Assembly (NCBI RefSeq): GCF_020532645.1
Contig: NZ_JAJAUZ010000033.1
Coordinates: 24,369 to 88,368, forward strand
From: Streptomyces bambusae
GTDB taxonomy: Bacteria; Actinomycetota; Actinomycetes; Streptomycetales; Streptomycetaceae
Direction: 5' to 3'
DNA length: 64,000 bases
Position 1 is the first letter of the stretch; each line of letters begins with the position of its first letter. Positions 55,093 to 63,971 of this stretch are shown piece by piece. Below the pieces are notes generated by a model. That model saw nothing but the letters and a program-made list of their open reading frames with translations, was not told the origin of the DNA and did no database searches. The translations under genes were made by a program, and so were the position numbers.

Positions 55093-57330
55093 ATGGCCCG
55101 TCCGAACGAAACCGAGCGCCCCCAGGACGGCGACCGCCGCCAGGGCGTCCTGTACCGCACCGGTCACTGGTGCGCCCGCCACTTCGTGGTCGTCATCGCC
55201 CTCTGGCTGGTCGCGGTCGGTGGTTTCCAGGTCCTGCACCGCGCGTACGGCGGCGAGTACTCCGACGACTTCGCCCTCCCCGGCACCCAGTCGCAGGACG
55301 GCAGCGACGTCCTCAAGGCCCACCAGCCGTCCGCCGGCGGCTACGGCAGCCAGATCGTCCTGCACCGCAGCTCCGGCTCCCTCACCCAGGACGCCACGCA
55401 GATCGGGCAGGCCGTCGAAAGCCTCCAGAAGCTGGACGACGTCCTCGCCGTCACCAGCCCGCTGCCGCCGCCCGGCACCACCCCGCCGCCCCGCCCGCAG
55501 GGCGCCCCCAACACCGGGCCGCTCTCCGACGACGGCACCACCGGCTACATCACCATCCGGTTCTCGGTGCAGCCCTCCACCCTCGGCGACGACTACCTGA
55601 CCGGCGTCGACGCGGCCGTACAGCCGCTGCGGGCCGCCGGCGTGGACGTCGAGTACGGCGGACCGCTCGGCGAACTCGCCCGGCCCGAGGCGGACGACCG
55701 GACCAGCGAGGCCATCGGCTTCGCGGTGGCCATCCTGGTCCTGCTCATCGGCTTCGGCAGCGTCATCGCCGCCGCCCTGCCGCTGGTCACCGCCCTGATC
55801 GGGGCGATCGTGGGCCTGGCGCTGCTCGGCCTGCTGGCCGCCGCCTGGACCTTCGCGACGGTCTCCCCCACCCTCGCCACCATGATCGGGCTGGGCGTGG
55901 GCATCGACTACGCGCTGTTCCTGATCACCCGGCACCGGCAGAACATCATGGACGGCCACGATCCGGCGACCTCCGCCGCGATGGCCGCGTCCACCAGCGG
56001 GCACGCCGTGCTCGTCTCCGGCTGCACCGTGATCATCGCCCTGTCGGGCCTGTGGGTGTCCGGGATCAGCTTCATCGGCAAGCTGGGCCTGGCCGCCGCC
56101 GTCACCGTGGTCACGGCCGTGCTCGCCGCCCTCACCCTGGTGCCCGCGATGCTCGGCCTGATCGGCACCCGCATCGACAAGTGGAAGGTGCGCAAGCCGG
56201 TCGCCGAGACCGACGCCGAGCCGGGCGAGACCGCGCACGGCACCTGGCACCGGTACGCGCAGCGGGTCGAGCGCCGGCCGTGGTGGTTCCTCACGGGCGG
56301 CGTGGTCGCCCTCGTGATCCTCGCCTTCCCGGTGTTCTTCATCCAGCTCGGACACATCGGCGACGGCGCCGACCCGAAGTCGTTCACCGACCGGCGGGCG
56401 TACGACCTGATGTCGCAGGCGTTCGGGCCGGGCTCCAACGGGCCGCTCACCCTGGTCGTGGACCAGAGCGCGGTGCCGGCCGCGGACCGGGCGGCGCTCG
56501 GCACCAAGGTCCAGCAGGCGCTGACCGGCGTCCCCGACGCCGTGTACATCACGCCGCTGAAGGCCACCCAGGACGGTGACGTGCTCATCGGCACCGCGTA
56601 CTCGGTGGCCGCCCCGCAGGACGAGCGCACCACCGAACTGACCGACAACCTCACCAACACGATCCTGCCGGACGCCGTCGCCGGCACCGGCGCGAAGACG
56701 TACGTCACCGGGACGACGGCCGCCCAGGTCGACTTCCTGGACATCGTCTCCAGCCGGCTGCCGCTGATCATCGCGGTGGTCGTCGGGCTGGCCTTCCTGG
56801 TGATCCTCATCGTCTTCCGCGGCCTGCTGGTGGCCGTCAAGGCGGCCGTCCTCAACGTCCTGTCGATCGGGGCGTCGTACGGGGTGGTCGTCGCGGTCTT
56901 CCAGTGGGGCTGGGGCGGGCCGGCGCTCGGGGTCAACGGGGCCGTCCCCATCGAGTCCTACGTCCCCATGATGATGTTCGCGATCGTCTTCGGGCTCAGC
57001 ATGGACTACGAGATCTTCCTGCTCTCGCGGGTCCACGAAGCGTGGCTGCGGACCGGGGATGCGCAGGCGAGCGTGGCCCACGCGCTGGAGATCACCGCGC
57101 GGGTCATCACCTGCGCCGCGCTCATCATGGTCAGCGTCTTCGCCGCCTTCATCGTCAGCGACAACATCGTCGTCAAGATGCTGGGACTGGGTCTGGCGGC
57201 CAGCGTCCTGATCGACGCCACCATCGTCCGCCTCCTGCTGGTCCCGGCGGTCATGACCCTCCTGGGCAAGTCCGCCTGGTGGACCCCCCGCTGGCTGGAC
57301 CGGGCCCTCCCCCACGTCAAGGCGGAGTGA
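55093..57330 (+). CDS. MMPL/RND-type membrane transporter
   Basis: A 745-residue protein of the MmpL class, with about 12 spans in two halves, each with a large outside loop. GYITIRFSVQPSTLGDDYLT begins the first outside domain. MIGLGVGIDYALFLITRHRQ and MFAIVFGLSMDYEIFLLSRV are the two paired Asp-Tyr motifs of the proton path. It probably exports lipids or small hydrophobic products. It follows the P-type ATPase gene on the same strand after 109 bases and is followed by repeats. Substrate unknown. Confidence 0.92.
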   Translation: MARPNETERPQDGDRRQGVLYRTGHWCARHFVVVIALWLVAVGGFQVLHRAYGGEYSDDFALPGTQSQDGSDVLKAHQPSAGGYGSQIVLHRSSGSLTQDATQIGQAVESLQKLDDVLAVTSPLPPPGTTPPPRPQGAPNTGPLSDDGTTGYITIRFSVQPSTLGDDYLTGVDAAVQPLRAAGVDVEYGGPLGELARPEADDRTSEAIGFAVAILVLLIGFGSVIAAALPLVTALIGAIVGLALLGLLAAAWTFATVSPTLATMIGLGVGIDYALFLITRHRQNIMDGHDPATSAAMAASTSGHAVLVSGCTVIIALSGLWVSGISFIGKLGLAAAVTVVTAVLAALTLVPAMLGLIGTRIDKWKVRKPVAETDAEPGETAHGTWHRYAQRVERRPWWFLTGGVVALVILAFPVFFIQLGHIGDGADPKSFTDRRAYDLMSQAFGPGSNGPLTLVVDQSAVPAADRAALGTKVQQALTGVPDAVYITPLKATQDGDVLIGTAYSVAAPQDERTTELTDNLTNTILPDAVAGTGAKTYVTGTTAAQVDFLDIVSSRLPLIIAVVVGLAFLVILIVFRGLLVAVKAAVLNVLSIGASYGVVVAVFQWGWGGPALGVNGAVPIESYVPMMMFAIVFGLSMDYEIFLLSRVHEAWLRTGDAQASVAHALEITARVITCAALIMVSVFAAFIVSDNIVVKMLGLGLAASVLIDATIVRLLLVPAVMTLLGKSAWWTPRWLDRALPHVKAE

Positions 57331-57389
57331 TCTTCCCCCTGCGGGGGCGCCCCTCCCCGGCGGACCGAGCCGGCCGCACCGGGCAAACT

Positions 57390-57510
57390 CCAGCCCCGCC
57401 GGCGTTTGAGGCGCGGGGGCCCGGGGGCGGAGCCCCCGACACCCCGACCCTGCGGGGCCTTCCCCCACCCCGCCCCTTCCCGAACCGGGGTTCGGGGCGG
57501 AGCCCCGGGG
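57390..57510. repeat. Dispersed intergenic repeats after the MMPL gene
   Basis: CCAGCCCCGCCGGCGTTTGA and GGGGGCGGAGCCCCC (57390-57438) are one full copy; GGTTCGGGGCGGAGCCCCGG (57489-57508) is part of a second. They fill the gap between two converging genes. Confidence 0.75.
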
Positions 57511-57522
57511 ACGGGGCCGGGG

Positions 57523-60500
57523 TCAGTCGAACCAGCGGTCGCGGGCCAGTTCGGCCGTACGGGACGGGTCTTCAAGAAGCGCCGCGACTTCGAAGCGGCG
57601 CGGCCACTGCCCGGCCGCCCAGGCCAGCCCGGCCGCCACCCCCTCCAGCGTGGCCGCATGCAGGACACCGTCCGGCGTACGCCGCCAGTCCAGCTCGACC
57701 CCGGCAGCGACGACCTCCTCGTGCTCCACGTACGAGTGCGGCGCGGCAGGCCCCAACAGCACCCGCACGGCCTCCGGCACCCCCCGCTCCTCCCCCGGCG
57801 ACGTCACCTCGGCCGCCACGCTCTCCGACAGCCTCCGCACCTGCAGCAGGTCCGCCAGATCGGCCGCCCGCGAAGGCGCCACCGGCAGCAGCGGCAGCCC
57901 CCCGGCCAGCGGCAGCAGATCCGGCACGTCCGCCACGACCGCCGCCTCCGCAGCCACCACCCGTACCTCGCCGTCCACGACCGCCCGCAACTCGTCCGGC
58001 AGCGTCACCTGCTCCGGATCCAGCTCGGCCAGGTACCCGTACAGCGCGTGCAGCTGCCGCCCGGTCACCGACCGGGAAGGATCCGCCAGCCGCCCCAGCA
58101 GCTCCGCCGCCCCGCCCGGCTCGGACAGCAGCGCCGCGACCGACGTCCGCACCCCCAGCGCGTGCAGCACCTGCTCGTCGTCGAAGCCGGTGGCGTCCGC
58201 CGACGTGTACAGCCCGTCCAGCAGCGGGTCCCCGCCGGCCGCCCGCAGCCCGGCCGGACGCCGACCGTCGAGCACCGGATGGTCGCGCAGCCACCAGGCC
58301 GTGTACGGCCGCACCGTCTGCGTGGTCCCGTCCGGCAGCAGCACCCGTACGGGCTGGGTCAGCGCGTCCCGCAGCGGCGGCCGGGACAGCATCGCCAGCG
58401 CCTGCGGCCACGCGTCGTCGTCGACGAGGTCCAGGTCCCGCACGGCGACGATCTCGGTCGCCACCGGCGGCACCGGCGTGTCCGGCAGCTGGTCGAGCAC
58501 GTCCTCGCACCACACGTCGACCACATCGAGCAGTCCGGCATCGTCCGGCTCGGCGAAGTCGCCTTCGCGCGGCTCCAGTTCGTCCGGATCGAGCACGACG
58601 TCGGTGGCGCGCACCAGCTGGAACCCGGCCAGCACCCCGCACGCCGTCAGCGGCTGCTCCCCCCACCGCCCGGCGAGCTCCGCATCGCACAGCGCGAGTT
58701 CACCCTCACGCATGACCTGCGCAAAGGCACTTCCCGGCAACACCAGCTCGCCTGCAGGGGCGAGTTCCCCGTCCTCGTCGGGCAGCGCGAGCGCCCCGAG
58801 CCACGGCTCGTCCCCCGGCTCCAGCCCGGCGTCCCGCGCCAACCCGAGCACGACGTCCGCCAACTCGTCGGGATCCAGGGCCTCTTCATCCCACACCTCA
58901 CCCACATCCAGCGAGGCCGCCACCGCCGCCCGCACCTGAGGCGTCGTCAGCACGGCCCTGGGCGAGGCCGGAAGCGCCCCCAGCTTCTCCAACAGCGGGT
59001 GTGCAGCGTCCGGGTGGGCCACCTTCAGCCCGAGCCGCGCAAGCGAAGGCGGCGTGTCCGGCCCGGGCAGCAGCACCTGCCGCGGCCCGATCGCCGTCCG
59101 GCCGGTCGCCAGCGGCACCGGCAGCCCCGACAGCCGGTCGGGATCCACCCCGGCGAGCGACTCGTACAGCCGGTGCCACCACTCGGGCGTGCGCTCGATC
59201 CCGGCGATCCGCTCGATGGCGTCGCCCAGCGGCAGCCGCCCGACCCCCAGCGTCCGCAGCTCGGTGCGGCGTTCCAGCCCGGCCGGCAGCAGCGTCGGCA
59301 GCACCTCGGCGAGCACCCGTACGGTCTCCGCCCCCGCCCCCTCCACGACCTCGGCCTCGAACGGCCGCAGCGCCACCGGCTCGTCCTCCCCGGCCGGCAG
59401 CGCGGGCGCGAGGAACGCGGTCCGCGGCAGCAGCGCGTGAACGGCCGCGCGCAGCGCCCCGTCCAGCTCGCCCTTGCCGAGCGGGCCCGGCACCAGGTCC
59501 ACGAGTGCGGTGCTCACCGGCCGCCATTCCGCGAGGAGTTCGGCGTACGCCTCGGCGGCCCGGGCGACGAGGAAGTCGGTCAGCGGGCCGGGCGCGGGGT
59601 GCCGGCGGGTGGTGTCGAGCGGGAACGACGCGATGAGCAGCGCGGGCACGCCCAGCGGCTCGTCGGTGGGCGTGGGCGCGTGCACGACGGGCGCGGTGCC
59701 GGGCCGCACCGGCGCGCCCTCGGCGTCGACGGGCACCGCCCAGGACACGGTCCATTCGGGCCGCAGCCGCTCCTCGACGGGCCGGTCGGCAAGCAGCGCG
59801 GACTCGATGGTGCCGCCGTGCCGGACGGTGCGCCAGCGGGTGGTGGTGCCGGTGCTGTCGTCGACGCAGGTGTACGGGCCGTCCTCGCGGCGGTGCAGGG
59901 TGCGGGTGCCGTCGGGGGTCTCGACGGTGATCTCCGCCAGGCCCGGGAGGGTGAGCAGGAGGGCGTCGTCGATGCCGGCGAGCAGCCGCTGTACGAGGTC
60001 TTCGGCGCCGCCGTCGCGCAGCGGCAGCAGGACCACGGTGTCGTAGCCCTCGGGGGCGGTGCCCTCGGCGGGCAGCGGGAGCCGGAGCAGCGGTACGTGG
60101 CCGTCGCGGCGGCGGAGTTCGTCGTCGAGGCCGGGACTGCCGGCGGCGGCCTCGCGGGCGAGTTCACGGGCCTCGGCGAGGGACCAGCGGATGCCGCCGT
60201 GCCGGCCGACGACGGCCGGCTCGTCGCTGACGGCGAGCACGGCGGCGAACCCGACGCCGAAGCGGCCGACGGCCGTACCGGTCTCCCGCTTCGCGGAGGC
60301 GCGCAGCGTGCTGAGGGATTCGGCACCGGCGGCGTCGAGGGGTGCGCCGGTGTTGGCAGCGACGAGGATGCCGGGGCGGTGGGTCAGTCGCAGCCGGCCG
60401 GGTACGCCGGCGCGGGCGGCGGCGTCGGCCGCGTTCTGGGCGAGTTCGACGACGAGGCGGTCCCGGTAGCCGCCGAGGGCCAGGTCCTCCTCGGCGTTGG

Positions 60501-60618
60501 CGTCCTCCCGGAACCGGGCCGGGCTGGCCGTCCAGGCATCCAGCACCCCGCGTCGCAGCCGGGCCGTCCCGAAGGCATCGACCCCACCGCCGCCGCTGTC
60601 CGTCGCCGTCCCGCGCAC
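57523..60618 (-). CDS. Large sacsin N-terminal/HSP90-type ATPase protein
   Basis: About 1031 residues. The N-terminal 180 residues form a GHKL/sacsin-type ATPase: VVELAQNAADAAARAGVPGR (the E-x3-N-x-x-D box) near residue 55, and TAVGRFGVGFAAVLAVSDEP (G-x-G-F) near 115. No histidine-kinase or MutL part follows. The long C-terminal region is helical, Leu/Asp/Glu-rich, with no recognised domain. Sacsin-like ATPases are found in chaperones and in prokaryotic defence systems, but no partner nuclease or defence gene adjoins it here. The GTG at 60618 lies 4 bases after GGGAGG; an ATG at 60672 is also possible. Confidence 0.78.
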   Translation of the reverse strand: MRGTATDSGGGGVDAFGTARLRRGVLDAWTASPARFREDANAEEDLALGGYRDRLVVELAQNAADAAARAGVPGRLRLTHRPGILVAANTGAPLDAAGAESLSTLRASAKRETGTAVGRFGVGFAAVLAVSDEPAVVGRHGGIRWSLAEARELAREAAAGSPGLDDELRRRDGHVPLLRLPLPAEGTAPEGYDTVVLLPLRDGGAEDLVQRLLAGIDDALLLTLPGLAEITVETPDGTRTLHRREDGPYTCVDDSTGTTTRWRTVRHGGTIESALLADRPVEERLRPEWTVSWAVPVDAEGAPVRPGTAPVVHAPTPTDEPLGVPALLIASFPLDTTRRHPAPGPLTDFLVARAAEAYAELLAEWRPVSTALVDLVPGPLGKGELDGALRAAVHALLPRTAFLAPALPAGEDEPVALRPFEAEVVEGAGAETVRVLAEVLPTLLPAGLERRTELRTLGVGRLPLGDAIERIAGIERTPEWWHRLYESLAGVDPDRLSGLPVPLATGRTAIGPRQVLLPGPDTPPSLARLGLKVAHPDAAHPLLEKLGALPASPRAVLTTPQVRAAVAASLDVGEVWDEEALDPDELADVVLGLARDAGLEPGDEPWLGALALPDEDGELAPAGELVLPGSAFAQVMREGELALCDAELAGRWGEQPLTACGVLAGFQLVRATDVVLDPDELEPREGDFAEPDDAGLLDVVDVWCEDVLDQLPDTPVPPVATEIVAVRDLDLVDDDAWPQALAMLSRPPLRDALTQPVRVLLPDGTTQTVRPYTAWWLRDHPVLDGRRPAGLRAAGGDPLLDGLYTSADATGFDDEQVLHALGVRTSVAALLSEPGGAAELLGRLADPSRSVTGRQLHALYGYLAELDPEQVTLPDELRAVVDGEVRVVAAEAAVVADVPDLLPLAGGLPLLPVAPSRAADLADLLQVRRLSESVAAEVTSPGEERGVPEAVRVLLGPAAPHSYVEHEEVVAAGVELDWRRTPDGVLHAATLEGVAAGLAWAAGQWPRRFEVAALLEDPSRTAELARDRWFD

Positions 60619-60719
60619 ACTGCCTCCCAGGTAGCCGCTTCCCCTGCCGCCCCCGAAGGTACCGCGCCCCACCCCACCCGGAGCTCCGCCCCGGACCCGG
60701 CACCCCGAACGCCGGCCCG

Positions 60720-60800
60720 GCCTCTTCCGGGGCGCCGCCCCGCGCCCCCGCGCCTCAACCGCCGGCGGGGCTGGATTGTGGGGCGGAGCCCCGTTCTTCG
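60720..60800. repeat. Dispersed intergenic repeat, reverse orientation
   Basis: CGCGCCTCAACCGCCGGCGG followed by GGGGCGGAGCCCC forms one copy in reverse order relative to that at 57390. It separates the sacsin-type gene's 5' end and the DUF3027 gene's 3' end. Confidence 0.7.
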
Positions 60801-60826
60801 GGGCCCGCCGGTTCGGTGAGGCGGGG

Positions 60827-61735
60827 TCAGGAGTGGCCGAGGTCCGCTTCGGAGAGGTCCGCGTCGGTCACGGAACCCGTGTCCGCCACCGCCCGCAGCG
60901 GGAATTCATCCGCCCGCACGGAATCCAGCACCGGCTCCGCCGGCCGCGGCGGCTTCGGCATGACGGCGGCCTCGGAATGCCCGCCGCACCCGTACGACAG
61001 CGACACCAGCCGCCCGTCCGCCGGCCCGAACTCGTTCGCACAGACGCCGAACGCCTGCCCGAGCGACCCGCCGATCTTCACGAGGAACCCGCAGCTCACA
61101 CAGGACGCCGGCGCCGCCTGGGCCATCGGCGTCTTCGCCCCGAACGACTCGTCCCACCGGTCCGCCGCCGAGTGCAGCCCGTACCGCGACAGCACCCGCG
61201 CGCGCCGCATCCCGAGTTCCTCGGCCACGGCGCTGATGGACCCGCGGGCCGGTACCGCGACCCGGTCCGTGACCTCGGCGTCCTCCGCCTCGACCAGCTC
61301 GGCCATCTCCTCGGAGACGACGGAGTTCGGCGGCGGCGCGTCCTCGCCGCTGTAGCCGGGCTCCAGCCGCAGGTCGTCGGCGTCCGTGGGCAGCAGGTCC
61401 CCCGGCCCCATGTCGCCCGGCCGCAGCCGCTCGCTCCACGGCACCCACTCGGGGGCGAGGAGGGCGTCCGGCCCGGGGAGCAGCACCGTTTCGTCGAGGG
61501 TGACGACCTTCGCGCGGGAGGCGCGGGTCACGGTCACCGCCCAGCGCCAGCCGCGGTACCCCGGCTCCTTGCATTCGAAGAAGTGGGTGACGACCCGGTC
61601 ACCCTCCGCGACGACGGAGACGTGCTCGCCCACCACGCCGGGCGCGGCGGCCTCCTCGGCGGCCTCGCGGGCGAGGTCGACCGCTTCGGCGCACAGGCGG
61701 TCGGGGGTACGGCTTCGCGTCGTCGCAGCACTCAC
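60827..61735 (-). CDS. DUF3027 family protein (possible zinc-binding)
   Basis: A 302-residue cytosolic actinobacterial protein of unknown role. It contains WRWAVTVTRASRAKVVTLDE in the N-terminal half, an HTH-like RVLSRYGLHSAADRWDESFG, and Cys/His clusters SCVSCGF, GVCANEF and YGCGGHSEA in the C-terminal half that could bind zinc. The GTG start overlaps the TGA of a small upstream ORF (GTGA), which suggests translational coupling. Family members are broadly conserved in Streptomyces. Confidence 0.85.
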   Translation of the reverse strand: MSAATTRSRTPDRLCAEAVDLAREAAEEAAAPGVVGEHVSVVAEGDRVVTHFFECKEPGYRGWRWAVTVTRASRAKVVTLDETVLLPGPDALLAPEWVPWSERLRPGDMGPGDLLPTDADDLRLEPGYSGEDAPPPNSVVSEEMAELVEAEDAEVTDRVAVPARGSISAVAEELGMRRARVLSRYGLHSAADRWDESFGAKTPMAQAAPASCVSCGFLVKIGGSLGQAFGVCANEFGPADGRLVSLSYGCGGHSEAAVMPKPPRPAEPVLDSVRADEFPLRAVADTGSVTDADLSEADLGHS

Positions 61736-61953
61736 TGGTCTCGTTCTCTCCTACGCCGTCTCACGAGTGCGCCGTCCGTCTGTCGTCCCTGACGACCCGT
61801 CGGTCCTGTCCGTACCGGCGCGGGCGGAGCGGACCAGGGGACCGCGTCGACGTCCGCGCCCGACCGGCCTCGGGCGCACCTACTCGTCTCCCATTCTGCG
61901 GGATGGCGGAAAGGCGCGCGGCCAAGAGCAACCGTCGGTGGCGCGTTACGCAC
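61732..61953 (-). CDS. Small ORF translationally coupled to DUF3027 gene
   Basis: 73 residues from a GTG preceded by AAGGAGGT, one of the best ribosome sites in the window, four bases before the start. The product is Arg/Pro/Gly-rich (RNAPPTVALGRAPFRHPAEW at the start, RRRRRERDQ at the end) and has no recognised domain. Its stop overlaps the DUF3027 start as GTGA. It may be a true small protein or a leader whose translation feeds the next gene. An older open frame continues upstream to 62025 but lacks a ribosome site. Confidence 0.5.
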   Translation of the reverse strand: MRNAPPTVALGRAPFRHPAEWETSRCARGRSGADVDAVPWSAPPAPVRTGPTGRQGRQTDGALVRRRRRERDQ

Positions 61954-62054
61954 GCTACCTCCTTCGCAGCGCTGGGCCCACCTGCACGTCCGATTCGCGG
62001 ACATCCGGAACCCTCCACTCCCCAACGATCATCCCTCACGCCCCCGCCTCCCGT

Positions 62055-62250
62055 CACAGGGGCTCCGCCCCAAACCCCGCTTCCTGACCGCCGAACAGGC
62101 CGAAAGATCCGGGGCTCCGCCCCGGACTCCGCGCCTCAATCGCCGGCGAGGCTGGATTTCGCCCCGCAGCATCCAGCCGTCGGGCGGAGCCGGGACAGCC
62201 CAAGCCCGAGCAGCGAAAATCCAGCCCGCCCGGCGCTTGAGCCCCGAAAA
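62055..62250. repeat. Mixed partial copies of the dispersed repeat
   Basis: Fragments in both directions: GGGGCTCCGCCCC (62055-62072 and 62111-62123), CGCGCCTCAATCGCCGGCGAGG, and a degenerate CCAGCCCGCCCGGCGCTTGA. They precede the regular 49-bp array. No gene was found between 61954 and 62558. Confidence 0.65.
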
Positions 62251-62495
62251 CCAGCCCCGCCGGCGTTTGAGGCGCAGGGTCCGGGGCGGAGCCCGAATTC
62301 CAGCCCCGCTGGCGTTTGAGGCGCGGGGTCCGGGGCGGAGCCCGAATTCCAGCCTCGCCGGCGTTTGAGGCGCGGGGTCCGGGGCGGAGCCCGAATTCCA
62401 GCCTCGCCGGCGTTTGAGGCGCGGGGTCCGGGGCGGAGCCCCGATCTCTCAGCCCCGCCGGCGATTGAGGCGCGGGGTACGGGCGTAGCCCCGGT
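62251..62495. repeat. 49-bp tandem array of the dispersed Streptomyces repeat
   Basis: Four units of exactly 49 bases begin at 62251, 62300, 62349 and 62398, and a fifth diverged unit follows from about 62447. Each holds CCAGCC(C/T)CGC(C/T)GGCG, TTTGAGGCGC and GGGGCGGAGCCC(G/C). The last segment can fold. Units differ at 1-4 bases, so the array is a recent expansion. Confidence 0.88.
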
Positions 62496-62546
62496 CCGGG
62501 GGAGGGGCGCGACGCGCCGGGCAGGGTCCGAGCGGCCCGGGTGGGG

Positions 62547-62552
62547 CACTAT
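62547..62552 (+). promoter_or_regulatory. -10-like element of the last MFS gene, leaderless layout
   Basis: CACTAT ends six bases before the GTG at 62559. It lies directly after the repeat array and a GGGTGGGG stretch. Confidence 0.45.
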
Positions 62553-62558
62553 GGCCAC

Positions 62559-63920
62559 GTGGCAGGCGCACGGTCGCACGGCGACGACGCCGGCCGGACG
62601 AGAAGGACCGGCCGGGCAGTGTCCCACGCCCTCCAGCGCCCCGTAAAAGGCACCGCCCGCCGCATCAGACGCGCCACCCACGCCCACGGCGCCGGCGAAT
62701 CCGGCCTCGGCAAACTCATCGAGCTGCACGCCGTGAACGGCGCGGGCGACGTCCTGATCACCGTCGCCCTCGCCTCCACCGTCTTCTTCTCGGTCCCCAC
62801 CGACGAGGCCCGCGGCCGCGTCGCCCTCTACCTGGCCGTCACGATGGCCCCGTTCACCCTCCTCGCCCCCGTGATCGGCCCGCTCCTGGACCGGCTCCCG
62901 CACGGCCGCCGCGCCGCGATGGCCGCCGCGATGCTCACCCGAGCGGTGCTCGCCGTGATGATGTCCACCGCCGTGGCCACCGGCGGCATCCAGCTGTACC
63001 CGGCCGCGCTCGGCGTACTCGTCGCGTCGAAGGCGTACGGCGTGGTCCGCAGCGCCGTCGTGCCGCGCCTGCTCCCACCCACGTTCTCGCTGGTCAAGGC
63101 GAACTCGCGGGTCACCCTGGCCGGCCTGCTGGCCACCGGCGCCGCCGCGCCCCTGGGTGCCGGCCTGCACGTGATCGGCCCGCAGTGGCCGCTGTACGGC
63201 GCCTGCGCGGTCTTCCTCGGCGGCACCTGGCTCGCCCTGTCCATGCCGCACAAGGTGGACTCGGCGAAGGGCGAGCGCCGGGCCCGGCTGTCCACGCACG
63301 AGGAACGGTCCCCCCGGCCGTCGCTGCGGACCCTCAGCCGTTCGGTGCTGTGCGGGCTGTGGGCGAACGCGGCCATGCGCGGCCTGTCCGGCTTCCTGAT
63401 CTTCTTCCTGGCGTTCCTGCTGCGCGAGCACCCGCTGTCGGGGCAGAGCGCGGCCGTGTCGCTGGGCATCGTGGCGGTCTCGGCGGGCGTCGGGAACGCG
63501 TGCGGTACGGCGGTGGGGGCGTGGCTGCGGGCGCGGGCGCCGGAGGTGATCGTGGCGGCGGTGCTGTCGCTGACGCTGGCGGCAGCGGTGCTGGCGGCGG
63601 CGTTCTTCAGCGGGATCTTCATGGCAGTGCTGGGGGCCACGGCCGGGTTCTGCCAGGCACTGGCGAAGCTGTCGCTGGACGCGATGATCCAGCGCGACAT
63701 TCCGGAACAGGTCCGGACCTCGGCCTTCGCTCGGTCCGAGACGCTGCTCCAGATGGCGTGGGTGGTCGGCGGCGGCATCGGCATCTCCCTTCCCCTGAAC
63801 GGGGTCGTCGGCATGTCCGTCGCCGCCGCGATCGTCGCGGCCGGCACCACGATGGCTCTTCGCGGGGCCCTGACCACCCCCCGCCACCCGGGCCCCGGCC
63901 CCCGCCCCCGCCTCGCCTGA
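62559..63920 (+). CDS. MFS transporter
   Basis: About 453 residues. A basic, Arg/His-rich N-terminal tail of 50 residues is followed by about 12 spans: VNGAGDVLITVALASTVFFS, LAPVIGPLLDRLPHGRRAAM (the loop 2-3 motif), and VLSLTLAAAVLAAAFFSGIF. The loop after span 6 is charged. It may export a small molecule; substrate unknown. The DUF3027-MFS neighbourhood is usual in Streptomyces (from memory). The GTG start has no ribosome site but does have a CACTAT six bases upstream, so it is probably leaderless. Confidence 0.87.
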   Translation: MAGARSHGDDAGRTRRTGRAVSHALQRPVKGTARRIRRATHAHGAGESGLGKLIELHAVNGAGDVLITVALASTVFFSVPTDEARGRVALYLAVTMAPFTLLAPVIGPLLDRLPHGRRAAMAAAMLTRAVLAVMMSTAVATGGIQLYPAALGVLVASKAYGVVRSAVVPRLLPPTFSLVKANSRVTLAGLLATGAAAPLGAGLHVIGPQWPLYGACAVFLGGTWLALSMPHKVDSAKGERRARLSTHEERSPRPSLRTLSRSVLCGLWANAAMRGLSGFLIFFLAFLLREHPLSGQSAAVSLGIVAVSAGVGNACGTAVGAWLRARAPEVIVAAVLSLTLAAAVLAAAFFSGIFMAVLGATAGFCQALAKLSLDAMIQRDIPEQVRTSAFARSETLLQMAWVVGGGIGISLPLNGVVGMSVAAAIVAAGTTMALRGALTTPRHPGPGPRPRLA

Positions 63921-63937
63921 CCCCCCGCCGGGGAGCG

Positions 63938-63971
63938 GCCTCCAGCCCCGCCGGGCATCTTCAGCCCCGCC
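63938..63971. repeat. Partial dispersed repeat at window end
   Basis: CCAGCCCCGCCGGGCATCTT and TCAGCCCCGCC are two starts of the repeat unit before the G run. Confidence 0.5.

Noticed and set aside
57523..60618. Phage-defence operon around the sacsin-type ATPase
   Set aside because: Neighbours are an MMPL transporter and a DUF3027 gene, both core functions. No nuclease, helicase or sensor gene accompanies it.
62251..62495. CRISPR array suggested by regular 49-bp repeats
   Set aside because: Units follow each other directly with no unique spacers, the same unit occurs singly elsewhere, and no cas gene is present.
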